NCBI GenBank assembly: GCA_023428755.1
Contig: JAEYWX010000001.1
Coordinates: 458,633 to 522,632 of the forward strand
Origin: Bacteroidota bacterium
GTDB taxonomy: Bacteria; Bacteroidota; Bacteroidia; Chitinophagales; Chitinophagaceae
DNA length: 64,000 nucleotides
Direction: 5' to 3'
Each line of letters begins with the position of its first letter. Position 1 is the first letter of the stretch. The position numbers and the translations under genes were made by a program. The notes below the pieces were generated by a model. The model had not been told where the DNA came from. It did no database searches and saw only the letters and a list, made by a program, of their open reading frames with translations. Shown piece after piece: positions 9,839-18,273 of this stretch.

Positions 9839-10267
9839 TTATTTCAATCCGCCTTCGTGTGTGGCCGGTTCTGCTTTTTGTTCATACTTCACAGGATCTA
9901 ACGGACGGTATTCGTTACGGAGATTTTTCCATGAATTACCATCCCACAAAAACGCAATGATAAACCAGATGAATAATGCCAGTGGCACTACAATGGTCAT
10001 GATCAGGTTGCGTATTTCATCTCCAAGGTGCATGAAGATAGAAACGATGTAAAATGCTTTTGCCAGCGACAGAATCACGATCACACCTTTAATGGCCATA
10101 ACCAAACCTGCACTGAATTCAGTTGCATATAATAAATAACCTAATGCAAGCTCTACAATGGTGATACCGGAAAGGATCCATGTTGTTTTCCAAATCCGCT
10201 TTTTTGAATCGTCGCCCGGGGCATCGTGTGGCATTGTTACTTCACCGCCAAAAGTTTGATGTTCCAT
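9839..10267 (-). CDS. cytochrome c oxidase subunit IV (bacterial COX4-type)
   Basis: 142 residues with three hydrophobic segments (ILSGITIVELALGYLL, AIKGVIVILSLAKAFYIVSIF, LIMTIVVPLALFIWFIIAFLW) and a charged C-terminal tail. The phrase FYIVSIFMHLGDEIRN is typical of the bacterial subunit IV family found at the end of caa3/aa3 operons. Small subunit IV proteins stabilise the oxidase and carry no cofactor. Last gene of the operon, directly before the terminator. Confidence 0.87.
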   Translation of the reverse strand: MEHQTFGGEVTMPHDAPGDDSKKRIWKTTWILSGITIVELALGYLLYATEFSAGLVMAIKGVIVILSLAKAFYIVSIFMHLGDEIRNLIMTIVVPLALFIWFIIAFLWDGNSWKNLRNEYRPLDPVKYEQKAEPATHEGGLK

Positions 10268-10303
10268 ATATCAATTATTTCAATGAATGATTTTAGAAAA
10301 GAG

Positions 10304-10975
10304 TTAAACGAGATAGAAGAATAAGAATACGAATACCCACACCAAGTCTACAAAGTGCCAATACAATCCGATCTTCTCGATCATGAGGTAATGACCTCTG
10401 CGCTCGAATACACCACGCCATGCCATGATGGTGACAATAATATTAATGATCACACCAGAGAATACGTGGAAACCGTGGAAACCGGTAATCGTAAAAAAGA
10501 AGTTGGAGAAGTTACTGGAAGCAACCGTACCATCTGCATTGGGGAAAGGGTTGCGACCCCACCACGCACCTTCGTGATGCAAGTGTGTCCACTCCCATGC
10601 CTGACAGCTTAAGAATGCTAAACCGCCAATGATGGTCCAAATCATCCACTTGATTACACCTTTCTTATTTCCATGATGACCTTCATGCACTGCCAATACC
10701 ATGGTAACAGAACTTACGATGAGGATGAACGTCATTAAACTCACAAACACCAACGGTAACCCGTTACCAAGGAATGGGAACGATTGAAACACAAAGTTTG
10801 GATCGGGCCATGAAATGCTTGATACACGAACGGTACCATACGCAATCAGGAATGCGCCGAATGTGAATGCATCGCTCATTAAAAAGTACCACATCATCAA
10901 CTTGCCATACTCCACATTGAAGGGGCTTTTACCGCCGCTCCACCATTTTGTGTTTGCTGCTACTGTTTGTGCCAT
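10304..10975 (-). CDS. cytochrome c oxidase subunit III (first copy)
   Basis: 223 residues with six to seven membrane segments. Subunit III features: an N-terminal MMWYFLMSDAFTFGAFLIAY, an acidic residue region in SCQAWEWTHLHHEG, the histidine-rich ITGFHGFHVFSGVIINI and the closing YWHFVDLVWVFVFLFFYLV. It belongs to the heme-copper oxidase subunit III family and lies in the oxidase operon. A second, shorter subunit III gene lies immediately upstream, as is common in Bacteroidota. Either may be called CoxC/CtaE; the division of labour is unknown. Confidence 0.9.
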   Translation of the reverse strand: MAQTVAANTKWWSGGKSPFNVEYGKLMMWYFLMSDAFTFGAFLIAYGTVRVSSISWPDPNFVFQSFPFLGNGLPLVFVSLMTFILIVSSVTMVLAVHEGHHGNKKGVIKWMIWTIIGGLAFLSCQAWEWTHLHHEGAWWGRNPFPNADGTVASSNFSNFFFTITGFHGFHVFSGVIINIIVTIMAWRGVFERRGHYLMIEKIGLYWHFVDLVWVFVFLFFYLV

Positions 10976-11009
10976 TTATCAGTTTTTAATTGTTCTCAAT
11001 TTACAGTTA

Positions 11010-11579
11010 TCAGGATACCAGTAAGAAAAATACAAACAGGTAGATCCATAACAAATCAACAAAGTGCCAGTACAACCCTGTTGTTTCAACAGGTGCCGTG
11101 CTGTAATATTTTGTTTTCGGGTTATATGCCCTGAAAAACAAAACCGCCAACGCAATCACACCGCCCACTACGTGAAGCGCATGTACGCCGGTAATAATAT
11201 AAAAGAATGATCCCGCTATACTATCCTTCAACGTGATCTTGTTTGCCCACAATTCAGAAAATCCAATGAATTGTGTTACAATAAAAGCGATCCCCAGTAA
11301 TGCTGTTGTTGTAATCAACATTCTGTATCTCGCCATTTCCCGTATTGCCATTGCTTTTTGTGCAAGAAAAATTGTTACACTGCTTGCAATGATCAATGCA
11401 GTTGATAAGTAAAAGATCGTTGGCACCTGCACCGCTTCCCAGCCGGCTTGGTTACTCTTTACAATGTATGCACTGGTAAACCCCGCAAACATCATTGTAA
11501 TACTTCCAATCGCTATCCACAAAGTAAACTTATGCGGATGCATTTTTTGTGTTCGTTCGCTACTCATAACCTTCTCCAT
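11010..11579 (-). CDS. cytochrome c oxidase subunit III (second, shorter copy)
   Basis: 189 residues and about five membrane segments. It shares the family endings GVHALHVVGGVIAL and GLYWHFVDLLWIYLFVFFLLV with the neighbouring subunit III, so the two are paralogues. It starts with a cytoplasmic stretch (SSERTQKMHPHKFTLW). It is flanked by ctaB upstream and the longer subunit III downstream, all on one strand with short gaps, so it is part of the same transcript. Confidence 0.88.
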   Translation of the reverse strand: MEKVMSSERTQKMHPHKFTLWIAIGSITMMFAGFTSAYIVKSNQAGWEAVQVPTIFYLSTALIIASSVTIFLAQKAMAIREMARYRMLITTTALLGIAFIVTQFIGFSELWANKITLKDSIAGSFFYIITGVHALHVVGGVIALAVLFFRAYNPKTKYYSTAPVETTGLYWHFVDLLWIYLFVFFLLVS

Positions 11580-11633
11580 CTTTCAAACTCTTTTATAAGT
11601 AATTGCCGTTTGAGCAATTTTGCTTTTCAATTA

Positions 11634-12548
11634 TTATTGTGCAATTTTATCGGCCAGTAAAGCAAGTAATACAACCGGCAGATAAATATAACTGCTGAAC
11701 ATTACCCTCCTTGCACTCTTTACATCCATGTTGATATACAACCGCACACATTGCATTACCATAAACAAGTTAGCTGCAACCAATATCCACATACTTACCA
11801 TGCCACTCATGTTAAAGAAGTAAGGCAACATTCCAACCGGTACCATCAACAAAGAATAAATAATTGTCTGGATGGCTGTAAATTTAGTTGGTCCTTGTTG
11901 CGAAGGCAAAAGTTTGAAACCGGCTTTGCTGTAATCCTGGTGTGCTACCCATGCAATTGCCCAAAAATGCGGGAACTGCCACAGGAACTGAATAGCGAAT
12001 AAGATCCAGCCGCCTGTCCATGAAAAACTTTCACCATCATACGCTGCCGCCCAGCCAATAAGGCAAGGCAAAGCACCGGGTATACCACCCACAAGAACCG
12101 CAATAGAGTTTACTTTTTTCAGCGGTGTATAAACAAAGCTGTAAATAAATAAACTCAGTAATGCCAAGCCCGCAGCATACCAACTAAAATACAATCCTAA
12201 AATCAAAGAACCTGTAATGGCAGCAATGAAGGCGAATGTTGTTGCTTCCTGCACACTCATTCTTCCACTGGCTACAGGCCGGTTGCCTGTGCGTTTCATT
12301 ACTGCGTCTGTATCTTTCTCTGTAACCTGGTTGATGGCGTTGGCGCTACCTGTTACCAGTAAGCCACCAAGAAACAACAACAGGATACTTCCAAAATCAT
12401 ATTCCACTACATTGGGTGCAAGCATGTAAGCGATTACACTGCTGAACACCACTGTAAAACTGAGCGTAAACTTGATGAGCTGTTTATAATCATCTACTTT
12501 GCCCATCAAACCCGTCTTGGCCTTTTTATCTTCCTTGTTACTGCTCAA
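11634..12548 (-). CDS. ctaB: protoheme IX farnesyltransferase (heme O synthase)
   Basis: 304 residues with eight or nine membrane segments, the usual UbiA prenyltransferase size. The prenyl-diphosphate/Mg binding region is visible as NAINQVTEKDTDAVMKRT followed by GNRPVASGR, and the second conserved loop as FVYTPLKKVN. It transfers a farnesyl group to heme B, giving heme O, the precursor of heme A used by the A-type oxidase encoded next door. No heme A synthase (CtaA) gene is present in this window, so that step must be encoded elsewhere. Confidence 0.94.
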   Translation of the reverse strand: MSSNKEDKKAKTGLMGKVDDYKQLIKFTLSFTVVFSSVIAYMLAPNVVEYDFGSILLLFLGGLLVTGSANAINQVTEKDTDAVMKRTGNRPVASGRMSVQEATTFAFIAAITGSLILGLYFSWYAAGLALLSLFIYSFVYTPLKKVNSIAVLVGGIPGALPCLIGWAAAYDGESFSWTGGWILFAIQFLWQFPHFWAIAWVAHQDYSKAGFKLLPSQQGPTKFTAIQTIIYSLLMVPVGMLPYFFNMSGMVSMWILVAANLFMVMQCVRLYINMDVKSARRVMFSSYIYLPVVLLALLADKIAQ

Positions 12549-12584
12549 TTTTTTTTATCATATAGACACGTTGTGCCTGTTCAA

Positions 12585-14399
12585 TTAATGTTTGCTTTCA
12601 TCAGCACTAACCGGTGTGGTTTGCGGGATGAATTCTTTTCCATCTTTACCATAGTCATAAGCCCAACGGTGTACTTCAGGAATTTCACCCACCCAGTTAC
12701 CGTGTCCGGGATTGATCGGTGTAGTCCACTCCAATGTGTTTGCGCCCCATGGGTTCTGGGTAGTTACCTTTCTTCCTTTCCAGATGCTGTAGAAGAAATT
12801 GATGATAAACAGTATCTGTACTAAGAACACAATGATCGCAACAATACTGATAAACTTATTCAGCGTATCGTAATGTTTGAACGACTCCCAGATATCAAAC
12901 TTGTAATAACGGCGTGGCACACCTGCTAAACCCTGGTAGTGCATTGGCCAGAAAATAAGATAAGCACCTACCATTGTTACCCAGAAGTGAATATATCCAA
13001 GTGTGTTGTTGAGGTAACGACCATACATTTTTGGATACCAGTGATAAATACCGGCGAACATACCAAACATACTCGCCACACCCATTACGATATGGAAGTG
13101 AGCAATTACGAAATATGTATCATGCAAATGAATATCCAACGCTGAGTTACCAAGGAAGATACCTGTTAAACCACCGGAGATGAACAAGCTCACAAAGCCC
13201 AATGCAAACAGCATCGCAGGTGTAAAGCGGATATTTCCTTTCCAGATGGTAGTTAACCAGTTAAATACTTTGATGGCACTCGGTACTGCAATCAACAATG
13301 TAAGTAATACGAAGAATGCACCGAGGAACGGATTCAAACCGGTAACAAACATGTGGTGCGCCCATACCAGGAAGGCCAGGATAGTAATGGCAAACAATGA
13401 TCCGATCATGGCCATGTAACCGAAGATCGGTTTGCGGCTGTTCACTGATAATATCTCTGAAGCCATACCCATCGCCGGTAAGAGGATGATGTACACTTCG
13501 GGGTGACCCAGGAACCAGAACAAGTGTTGGTAGAGAATAGCACTGCCGCCTTCGTTTGGTAACGCTTGTCCGTTGATATAAATATCACTCAGGTAAAAAC
13601 TTGTTCCAAAGTGACGATCGAAGATCAATAAGATAAAACCAGAGAACAATACAGGGAATGATAACACACCTAATACCGCAGTAAAGAAGAAGGCCCAAAT
13701 AGTGAGCGGCATTCTTGTCATGCTCATACCCTTTGTACGCATGTTCAATACAGTTGCGATATAGTTCAAACCACCCAATAAAGATGATACCACGAACAAT
13801 GCCATTGATACAAGCCATAGATCCATCCCCACTTTCGAACCAGGCGATGCTTCACCCAATGCACTCAATGGAGGATAAGCAGTCCAGCCACCACTGAAAG
13901 GTCCTGTTTGTACAAACAAAGAAGACAACATTACAATACTGGCTGTAAAGAAGAACCAGTAAGAAAGCATATTCATAAATGGTGACGCCATATCACGGGC
14001 ACCCACCTGTAAAGGAATCAGGAAGTTGGAGAATGTACCACTTAAGCCGGCAGTTAATACAAAGAACACCAACACTGTACCATGCATCGTTACCAATGCA
14101 TAATATGCTTCAGCCTGCAGTTGACCGCCTTTGGCCCACTCGCCGAGTAATGTTTCCATCCAGGGGAAACGTGCATCCGGATAGCCCAGTTGCAAACGGA
14201 AAATCACCGAGAACAAACCTCCCAGTAATGCCCAGAACATACCCGTGATCAGGAACTGTTTGGCAATCGTTTTATGATCCTGGCTGAATACATACTTCGT
14301 CAAAAACGTTTCATGGTGGTGACCATGATGCACTTCATCATGCGTTTCATGCGGAACGCTTACTACTGAAGTGTGTACGTGTGATGTCTCGTTACTCAT
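12585..14399 (-). CDS. ctaD: cytochrome c oxidase subunit I, A1 type
   Basis: 604 residues with about twelve membrane helices. Cofactor ligands can be placed: His106 (TMHGTVLVFF) and His436 for the low-spin heme, His434 for the high-spin heme (YFVIAHFHIVMG), and His299 with His348/His349 for CuB (FWFLGHPEVY; VWAHHMFVTG). Tyr303 in HPEVY is the residue cross-linked to the CuB histidine, and Glu301 marks an A1-type D channel. The enzyme reduces oxygen to water and pumps protons. Its N-terminus is unusually rich in histidine (positions 17 to 29). Subunit II is encoded just upstream. Confidence 0.96.
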   Translation of the reverse strand: MSNETSHVHTSVVSVPHETHDEVHHGHHHETFLTKYVFSQDHKTIAKQFLITGMFWALLGGLFSVIFRLQLGYPDARFPWMETLLGEWAKGGQLQAEAYYALVTMHGTVLVFFVLTAGLSGTFSNFLIPLQVGARDMASPFMNMLSYWFFFTASIVMLSSLFVQTGPFSGGWTAYPPLSALGEASPGSKVGMDLWLVSMALFVVSSLLGGLNYIATVLNMRTKGMSMTRMPLTIWAFFFTAVLGVLSFPVLFSGFILLIFDRHFGTSFYLSDIYINGQALPNEGGSAILYQHLFWFLGHPEVYIILLPAMGMASEILSVNSRKPIFGYMAMIGSLFAITILAFLVWAHHMFVTGLNPFLGAFFVLLTLLIAVPSAIKVFNWLTTIWKGNIRFTPAMLFALGFVSLFISGGLTGIFLGNSALDIHLHDTYFVIAHFHIVMGVASMFGMFAGIYHWYPKMYGRYLNNTLGYIHFWVTMVGAYLIFWPMHYQGLAGVPRRYYKFDIWESFKHYDTLNKFISIVAIIVFLVQILFIINFFYSIWKGRKVTTQNPWGANTLEWTTPINPGHGNWVGEIPEVHRWAYDYGKDGKEFIPQTTPVSADESKH

Positions 14400-14434
14400 A
14401 ATCTCTTTTTTATTCAGTTCTTTTGACTATACAA

Positions 14435-15538
14435 TTATTTATTCATGGCTACAACCGGAGTTGTAGTTGCCGGTACTGCTACAGTTGAATCAGCAGCTGG
14501 TTTTACAGCAGCCGGATCTTTATCAGGAAATGCTGCATAGTAGTTGGGCTTTTGCTTAGCCATCCACACATCAAACTCTTCCTGTGTAACTACTTCAATA
14601 ATTCCTTTCATTGAGTAGTGACCGTTACCGCACATTTGATCGCAGGAAATTTCAAACGCAAAATTTGGATTACCGGTGCGCTCTCTCATTTCTTTGGTTG
14701 TGTACTTCGGTGTAAACCAAAGTGTGGTTGGAATACCGGGTACTGCGTCCATTTTTAAACGGAAATGAACCAATCCCACATCATGAATTACATCACGGCT
14801 TCCGATGATCAATTTCACCGGACGGTCTTTTACGATGTACATGGTTTGTGTGGTTACCACATCATCAAAGTTGGTAGGGTCAGCTTTCAGCTTCAGATCA
14901 GCATTGTCTTCCCAGATCTGTCCGAAGGGATTGCTGTTTTCATCACTGATCACTTTAAAATATGTTTTACCAAATGCTTTATCTTTTCCGGGATAACGCA
15001 TCATCCAACCAAATTGCTTTCCAACGATCTCCACTTCCAATGCACCTTTTGGAGCATCGGATGTAATACGGAACCAGAAACGCAAACCAAATACTACGAG
15101 TACAGTTAAAAAGATCGCAGGAACAACTGTCCAGATCAACTCCAGCTTATTGTTGTGTGGGAAGAAGAATGCTTTACGGCCTTCTTTCTCCTGGTATTTC
15201 CATGCGAAGTAAAACAGTAAAAATTGTGTAATAATGAATACCAACCCGGTAACTGCCGTAGTGATCATAAACATCTCATCGATCTTTTCACCCTCTACCG
15301 ATGCAGACCCTTGTGGAAATAATGTTGTTTTATACAACAGTTTGTTGCAGTAATACACACCAATAAACCCAACGATCATAAAACCCAACAGCAAAAATCC
15401 GTTGATGCGGTTGTTTTGCTTACGGGCATTTTCTTCACCTTTTAACACACTCACATACTCGCTGGCTTTTGCAATTTGAAAAATCACAATAAACACCAGA
15501 ACGGCTGCTGCTATTACCAGATATGTTGTAGTACTCAT
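14435..15538 (-). CDS. ctaC: cytochrome c oxidase subunit II with CuA site
   Basis: 367 residues. An extra N-terminal membrane helix precedes the usual two-helix hairpin, followed by the cupredoxin domain facing the periplasm. The CuA ligands are visible: His252 (VIHDVGLVHF), Cys299, Cys303, His307 and Met310 (SCDQMCGNGHYSM). It accepts electrons from cytochrome c, or directly from the heme of alternative complex III, and passes them to subunit I. The C-terminal tail is Ala/Pro/Thr rich and carries no heme motif, so it is not a caa3-type fusion. Confidence 0.94.
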   Translation of the reverse strand: MSTTTYLVIAAAVLVFIVIFQIAKASEYVSVLKGEENARKQNNRINGFLLLGFMIVGFIGVYYCNKLLYKTTLFPQGSASVEGEKIDEMFMITTAVTGLVFIITQFLLFYFAWKYQEKEGRKAFFFPHNNKLELIWTVVPAIFLTVLVVFGLRFWFRITSDAPKGALEVEIVGKQFGWMMRYPGKDKAFGKTYFKVISDENSNPFGQIWEDNADLKLKADPTNFDDVVTTQTMYIVKDRPVKLIIGSRDVIHDVGLVHFRLKMDAVPGIPTTLWFTPKYTTKEMRERTGNPNFAFEISCDQMCGNGHYSMKGIIEVVTQEEFDVWMAKQKPNYYAAFPDKDPAAVKPAADSTVAVPATTTPVVAMNK

Positions 15539-15590
15539 AGCTTGCGCAAATTATTTATAGTTCGTCAATTCTTTTTTCTTTGTTCAATCA

Positions 15591-16874
15591 TCAGGTATGG
15601 TGAATAATACTTTCTTTCACCAACGGATGGTTCTTTGGTAACATCGATGCTTTGGTGAGATAGCGTGCTGTAAGGAAGATCACCAATCCCAAAAATCCGG
15701 CACCAATTCCAAGACTGTACACAAAATGACTGATGGGGTTTGAATCTTTACCTAACTCTTTCAACGGACCGGGAGTAATCATTTGATAGAAATCCAACCA
15801 ATGACCGAAGATGATCAATACCGCCATCAAGGTTACAACTGTATAGCTGCGTTTTGATCCACGGCGCATTAAGATTAACAATGGCGCCAGGAAGTTAATG
15901 ATGAGGTTGAGCAGGAACATGGCACGGAACGGACCATCACCTTTACCACCATACCCCAAACGATCAATAAAGTAAGCTGTTTCTTCCGGTTGGTTACTGT
16001 ACCAGATCAACATGAACTGGGAGAACCAGAGATAAGTCCAGAAAATTGAAAACGCAAACATGAACTTACCAATATCGTGGATATGCTCTTCGTTCACAAA
16101 TTCGAGGTAACCGTGATTTTTCAAATACACTACAAACAACATGATGAGTGAAATACCTGCCACCCATGAGCTGGCGAAAGTATACCAACTGTACATGGTA
16201 CTGAACCAATGCGCATCAATACTCATCAACCACATCCAGGGTAATGTACTTAACACAGTTAAACCATAAGTAACAAGGAAGGCAGCAGAAACCGCCAATG
16301 TTTTCCAGTAGTTTGCTGTTTCACGCTGTACCGACATGTCTTCTGTTACAGATAATTTACGGAACCAGTTACGGAACCACATCCATAATCCAACGGCAAC
16401 AATTGATAATACTGTATAAAATGTAGGATTCAGGAATCCACTTTTGTGTAATAATTTTTCATCGTGCTTTACGTGCTCCACATCTTTCCAATGATAGATG
16501 TGATGATCATCAGAGATCCACACATACGCCAATAAAATCACCAATGTAACGGGACCTAACACATTTATGCCACCAGAGATCGCTTCAGGCACACGACGGA
16601 ACACCAATGGCCAGCCAGCCTGCGCCAGTGTAGTGGCAGCAATAAAGAAAAAGCTGGCAGCTACAACCAGTAACCAGTAAATGCTGTTGTGCATCAGTGC
16701 CATCCAGAATTTGGTTGCACCATAAGCCGCTTCCCCATGCTCTTCACCATGACCGCCGGAAAAAGGATGCAGAAAAATTACTCCGAGAATGAGTGTTAAC
16801 ACACCCACGCCCATCAATGCATAGCTCCATTTTTTTAATCCGCCCGGTATTTCAAATTGTTCTTTCAGTGCCAT
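15591..16874 (-). CDS. actF: alternative complex III subunit ActF (quinone-binding membrane subunit)
   Basis: 427 residues with about ten membrane helices. It is related to the NrfD/ActC fold and matches ActF by size, topology and position after actE. Visible landmarks include a histidine-rich first loop (FSGGHGEEHGEAAYGATKFW), MHNSIYWLLVVAASFFF and FSIFWTYLWFSQFMLIWYSNQPEE. ActC and ActF are the two large membrane subunits of ACIII, which oxidises menaquinol. The oxidase subunit II gene follows after a short gap, consistent with an ACIII-oxidase supercomplex. Confidence 0.9.
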   Translation of the reverse strand: MALKEQFEIPGGLKKWSYALMGVGVLTLILGVIFLHPFSGGHGEEHGEAAYGATKFWMALMHNSIYWLLVVAASFFFIAATTLAQAGWPLVFRRVPEAISGGINVLGPVTLVILLAYVWISDDHHIYHWKDVEHVKHDEKLLHKSGFLNPTFYTVLSIVAVGLWMWFRNWFRKLSVTEDMSVQRETANYWKTLAVSAAFLVTYGLTVLSTLPWMWLMSIDAHWFSTMYSWYTFASSWVAGISLIMLFVVYLKNHGYLEFVNEEHIHDIGKFMFAFSIFWTYLWFSQFMLIWYSNQPEETAYFIDRLGYGGKGDGPFRAMFLLNLIINFLAPLLILMRRGSKRSYTVVTLMAVLIIFGHWLDFYQMITPGPLKELGKDSNPISHFVYSLGIGAGFLGLVIFLTARYLTKASMLPKNHPLVKESIIHHT

Positions 16875-16913
16875 TGAACTTCGTTTATAGTTGAATGTTA
16901 GTTTGGTCTCTTA

Positions 16914-17564
16914 TTACTTCGTTGTTGTTGAATCAGCAGCAGGTGCAGTTGCGGCAGCCGCTGTTGTTGCGCCGCCCGGTTGCAGTTGCTTGATGTAGCG
17001 AACAATCATCCAGCGTTGCTTGGTGCTCAACTGTGATGCATAGCTACCCATCAGGTTTTTACCATAAGTAACAGAATACATCATCTGGCCTTCCGGCATT
17101 TTTGATACAACCGGATCTGCGATCAGGTTCTTTGGTGCAATAGGATAAGGACCATTACCACCGTTATAGATCGGTCCGTTACCATCTAATTTTTCACCAT
17201 GGCAAATACCACAGTTGATCTTATACAAGCGTGCTGCTTCAATAATGTCTTTATCGTTCAAAGCAGGCAATGGGTTTTGCACTTGCTTTGAAGCCACATA
17301 ATTTGTTGTGTCGCCAACTTTATCCTGGGCTAACGGAAAGTATGCAACATCACCACGCTTTACTGTACCTGCAACAGGCGTAGCATCGTAGTTAATCCCT
17401 GCATCTTTCAGGTGGCTGTGGTCGGCATAGGTTTCTATTGCACGGCTGTATGCCATGTCGGGCATATAGATCTTACCCGGCTCACGACGTGGGCCGTTGT
17501 TGCAGGATGCTGCTGCCAATACTACCGTAACCAATCCAATTGTAACAATCTGTGTTGAACGCAT
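16914..17564 (-). CDS. actE: alternative complex III subunit ActE, monoheme cytochrome c lipoprotein
   Basis: The ATG at 17562-17564 gives a 216-residue protein with a lipoprotein signal (MRSTQIVTIGLVTVVLAAAS, then Cys). A longer in-frame start at 17684 would overlap actD and bury that signal, so it is rejected. One c-type heme site is present (INCGICHGEKLDG), with a likely methionine ligand in the region around MPEGQMMYSVTYGKNLMG. The C-terminus is an Ala/Thr-rich tail. ActE passes electrons from the ActA hemes toward the oxidase. It lies between actD and actF. Confidence 0.92.
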   Translation of the reverse strand: MRSTQIVTIGLVTVVLAAASCNNGPRREPGKIYMPDMAYSRAIETYADHSHLKDAGINYDATPVAGTVKRGDVAYFPLAQDKVGDTTNYVASKQVQNPLPALNDKDIIEAARLYKINCGICHGEKLDGNGPIYNGGNGPYPIAPKNLIADPVVSKMPEGQMMYSVTYGKNLMGSYASQLSTKQRWMIVRYIKQLQPGGATTAAAATAPAADSTTTK

Positions 17565-17592
17565 TTCAATATGTTTATGCTGTAACGATTTC

Positions 17593-18165
17593 TTATTTCT
17601 CAAATGCTTTTCTTGTTTTGTCGTAACGACCAAGCCACCAACCGGTTTCGGCATCTTTTTCAAACACCTCAACTGCTCCTGCATTTTTGAAAAATGCTTT
17701 TACTTCTTCAATGTTTGTTTTTTCGGTGATCTCGATGGGCATTACAAACAGATCGTCTGTTGCACGCAGGTGGAAATGATCTTTCCGTACAAACGGTGCC
17801 AGTTGGCACAGGTAACAGAAGGTCAACACCATGCCTACCGCCGCACACAATACCGTTAATTCAAACACGATCGGAATGAATGCAGGCAATGGCAAGTTGG
17901 GTTTACCACCAATGTTCAACGGCCAGTCTTTGGTAAATACCCAGCTCATAAACGTTAAGGCAGTGGTTGTTCCCGTCATACCATAAATAAAACCGGCTGT
18001 GTGTAAGCTGGTATCACGCAAACCCATTGCATGGTCTAAGCCATGGATCGGGAAGGGCGTGTACACATCATGAATCTTGTAACCTGCCTTGCGAGTATTT
18101 TTTACCGCAGGGAACAGTGTTTTTTCATCATCAAAACAGCCGACTACGAATTTTTTTACAGACAT
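17593..18165 (-). CDS. actD: alternative complex III subunit ActD (DUF3341)
   Basis: 190 residues: a cytoplasmic N-terminal domain (KKFVVGCFDDEKTLFPAVKN), two membrane helices around residues 55 to 120 and a C-terminal cytoplasmic part. The motif DVYTPFPIHGLDHAMGLRD is diagnostic of DUF3341/ActD. It carries no cofactor and supports the membrane part of ACIII. The 108-bp gap to actC holds the word-like repeat and stem-loop described separately. Confidence 0.93.
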   Translation of the reverse strand: MSVKKFVVGCFDDEKTLFPAVKNTRKAGYKIHDVYTPFPIHGLDHAMGLRDTSLHTAGFIYGMTGTTTALTFMSWVFTKDWPLNIGGKPNLPLPAFIPIVFELTVLCAAVGMVLTFCYLCQLAPFVRKDHFHLRATDDLFVMPIEITEKTNIEEVKAFFKNAGAVEVFEKDAETGWWLGRYDKTRKAFEK

Positions 18166-18169
18166 ATTT

Positions 18170-18212
18170 TTTTAGCTTTTAGCTTTTAGCTGTGAGCCGT
18201 GAGCTTGTGAAC
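18170..18212. repeat. word-like intergenic repeat (TAGCTTT family)
   Basis: Three head-to-tail copies of a word close to AGCTTTTAGC, decaying into TGAGCCGTGAGCTTGTGA. A similar run (GCTTTTGGCTTTCAGCTCATCGC) lies in the next gap near 19728-19755. Such short slipped repeats between genes recur in this window and encode nothing visible. Confidence 0.6.
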
Positions 18213-18248
18213 TTATTTACTATTGTCAACTTTTTTACTTGGTGCCTT

Positions 18249-18273
18249 TCACTCCTTTAGGGGATGGGGCTGC
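18249..18273 (-). repeat. C-rich/G-rich stem-loop element abutting the actC stop codon
   Basis: Read with the gene, the bases right after the TAA stop are GCAGCCCCATCCCCTAAAGG then AGTGA. This has the same plan as the elements at 19921 and 24952: a C-rich half, then a short C-run/G-run hairpin. It has no T tract, so terminator function is doubtful. Confidence 0.55.

Noticed and set aside
17565..17684. Upstream start for actE
   Set aside because: It overlaps actD and hides a textbook lipoprotein signal that begins at 17564.
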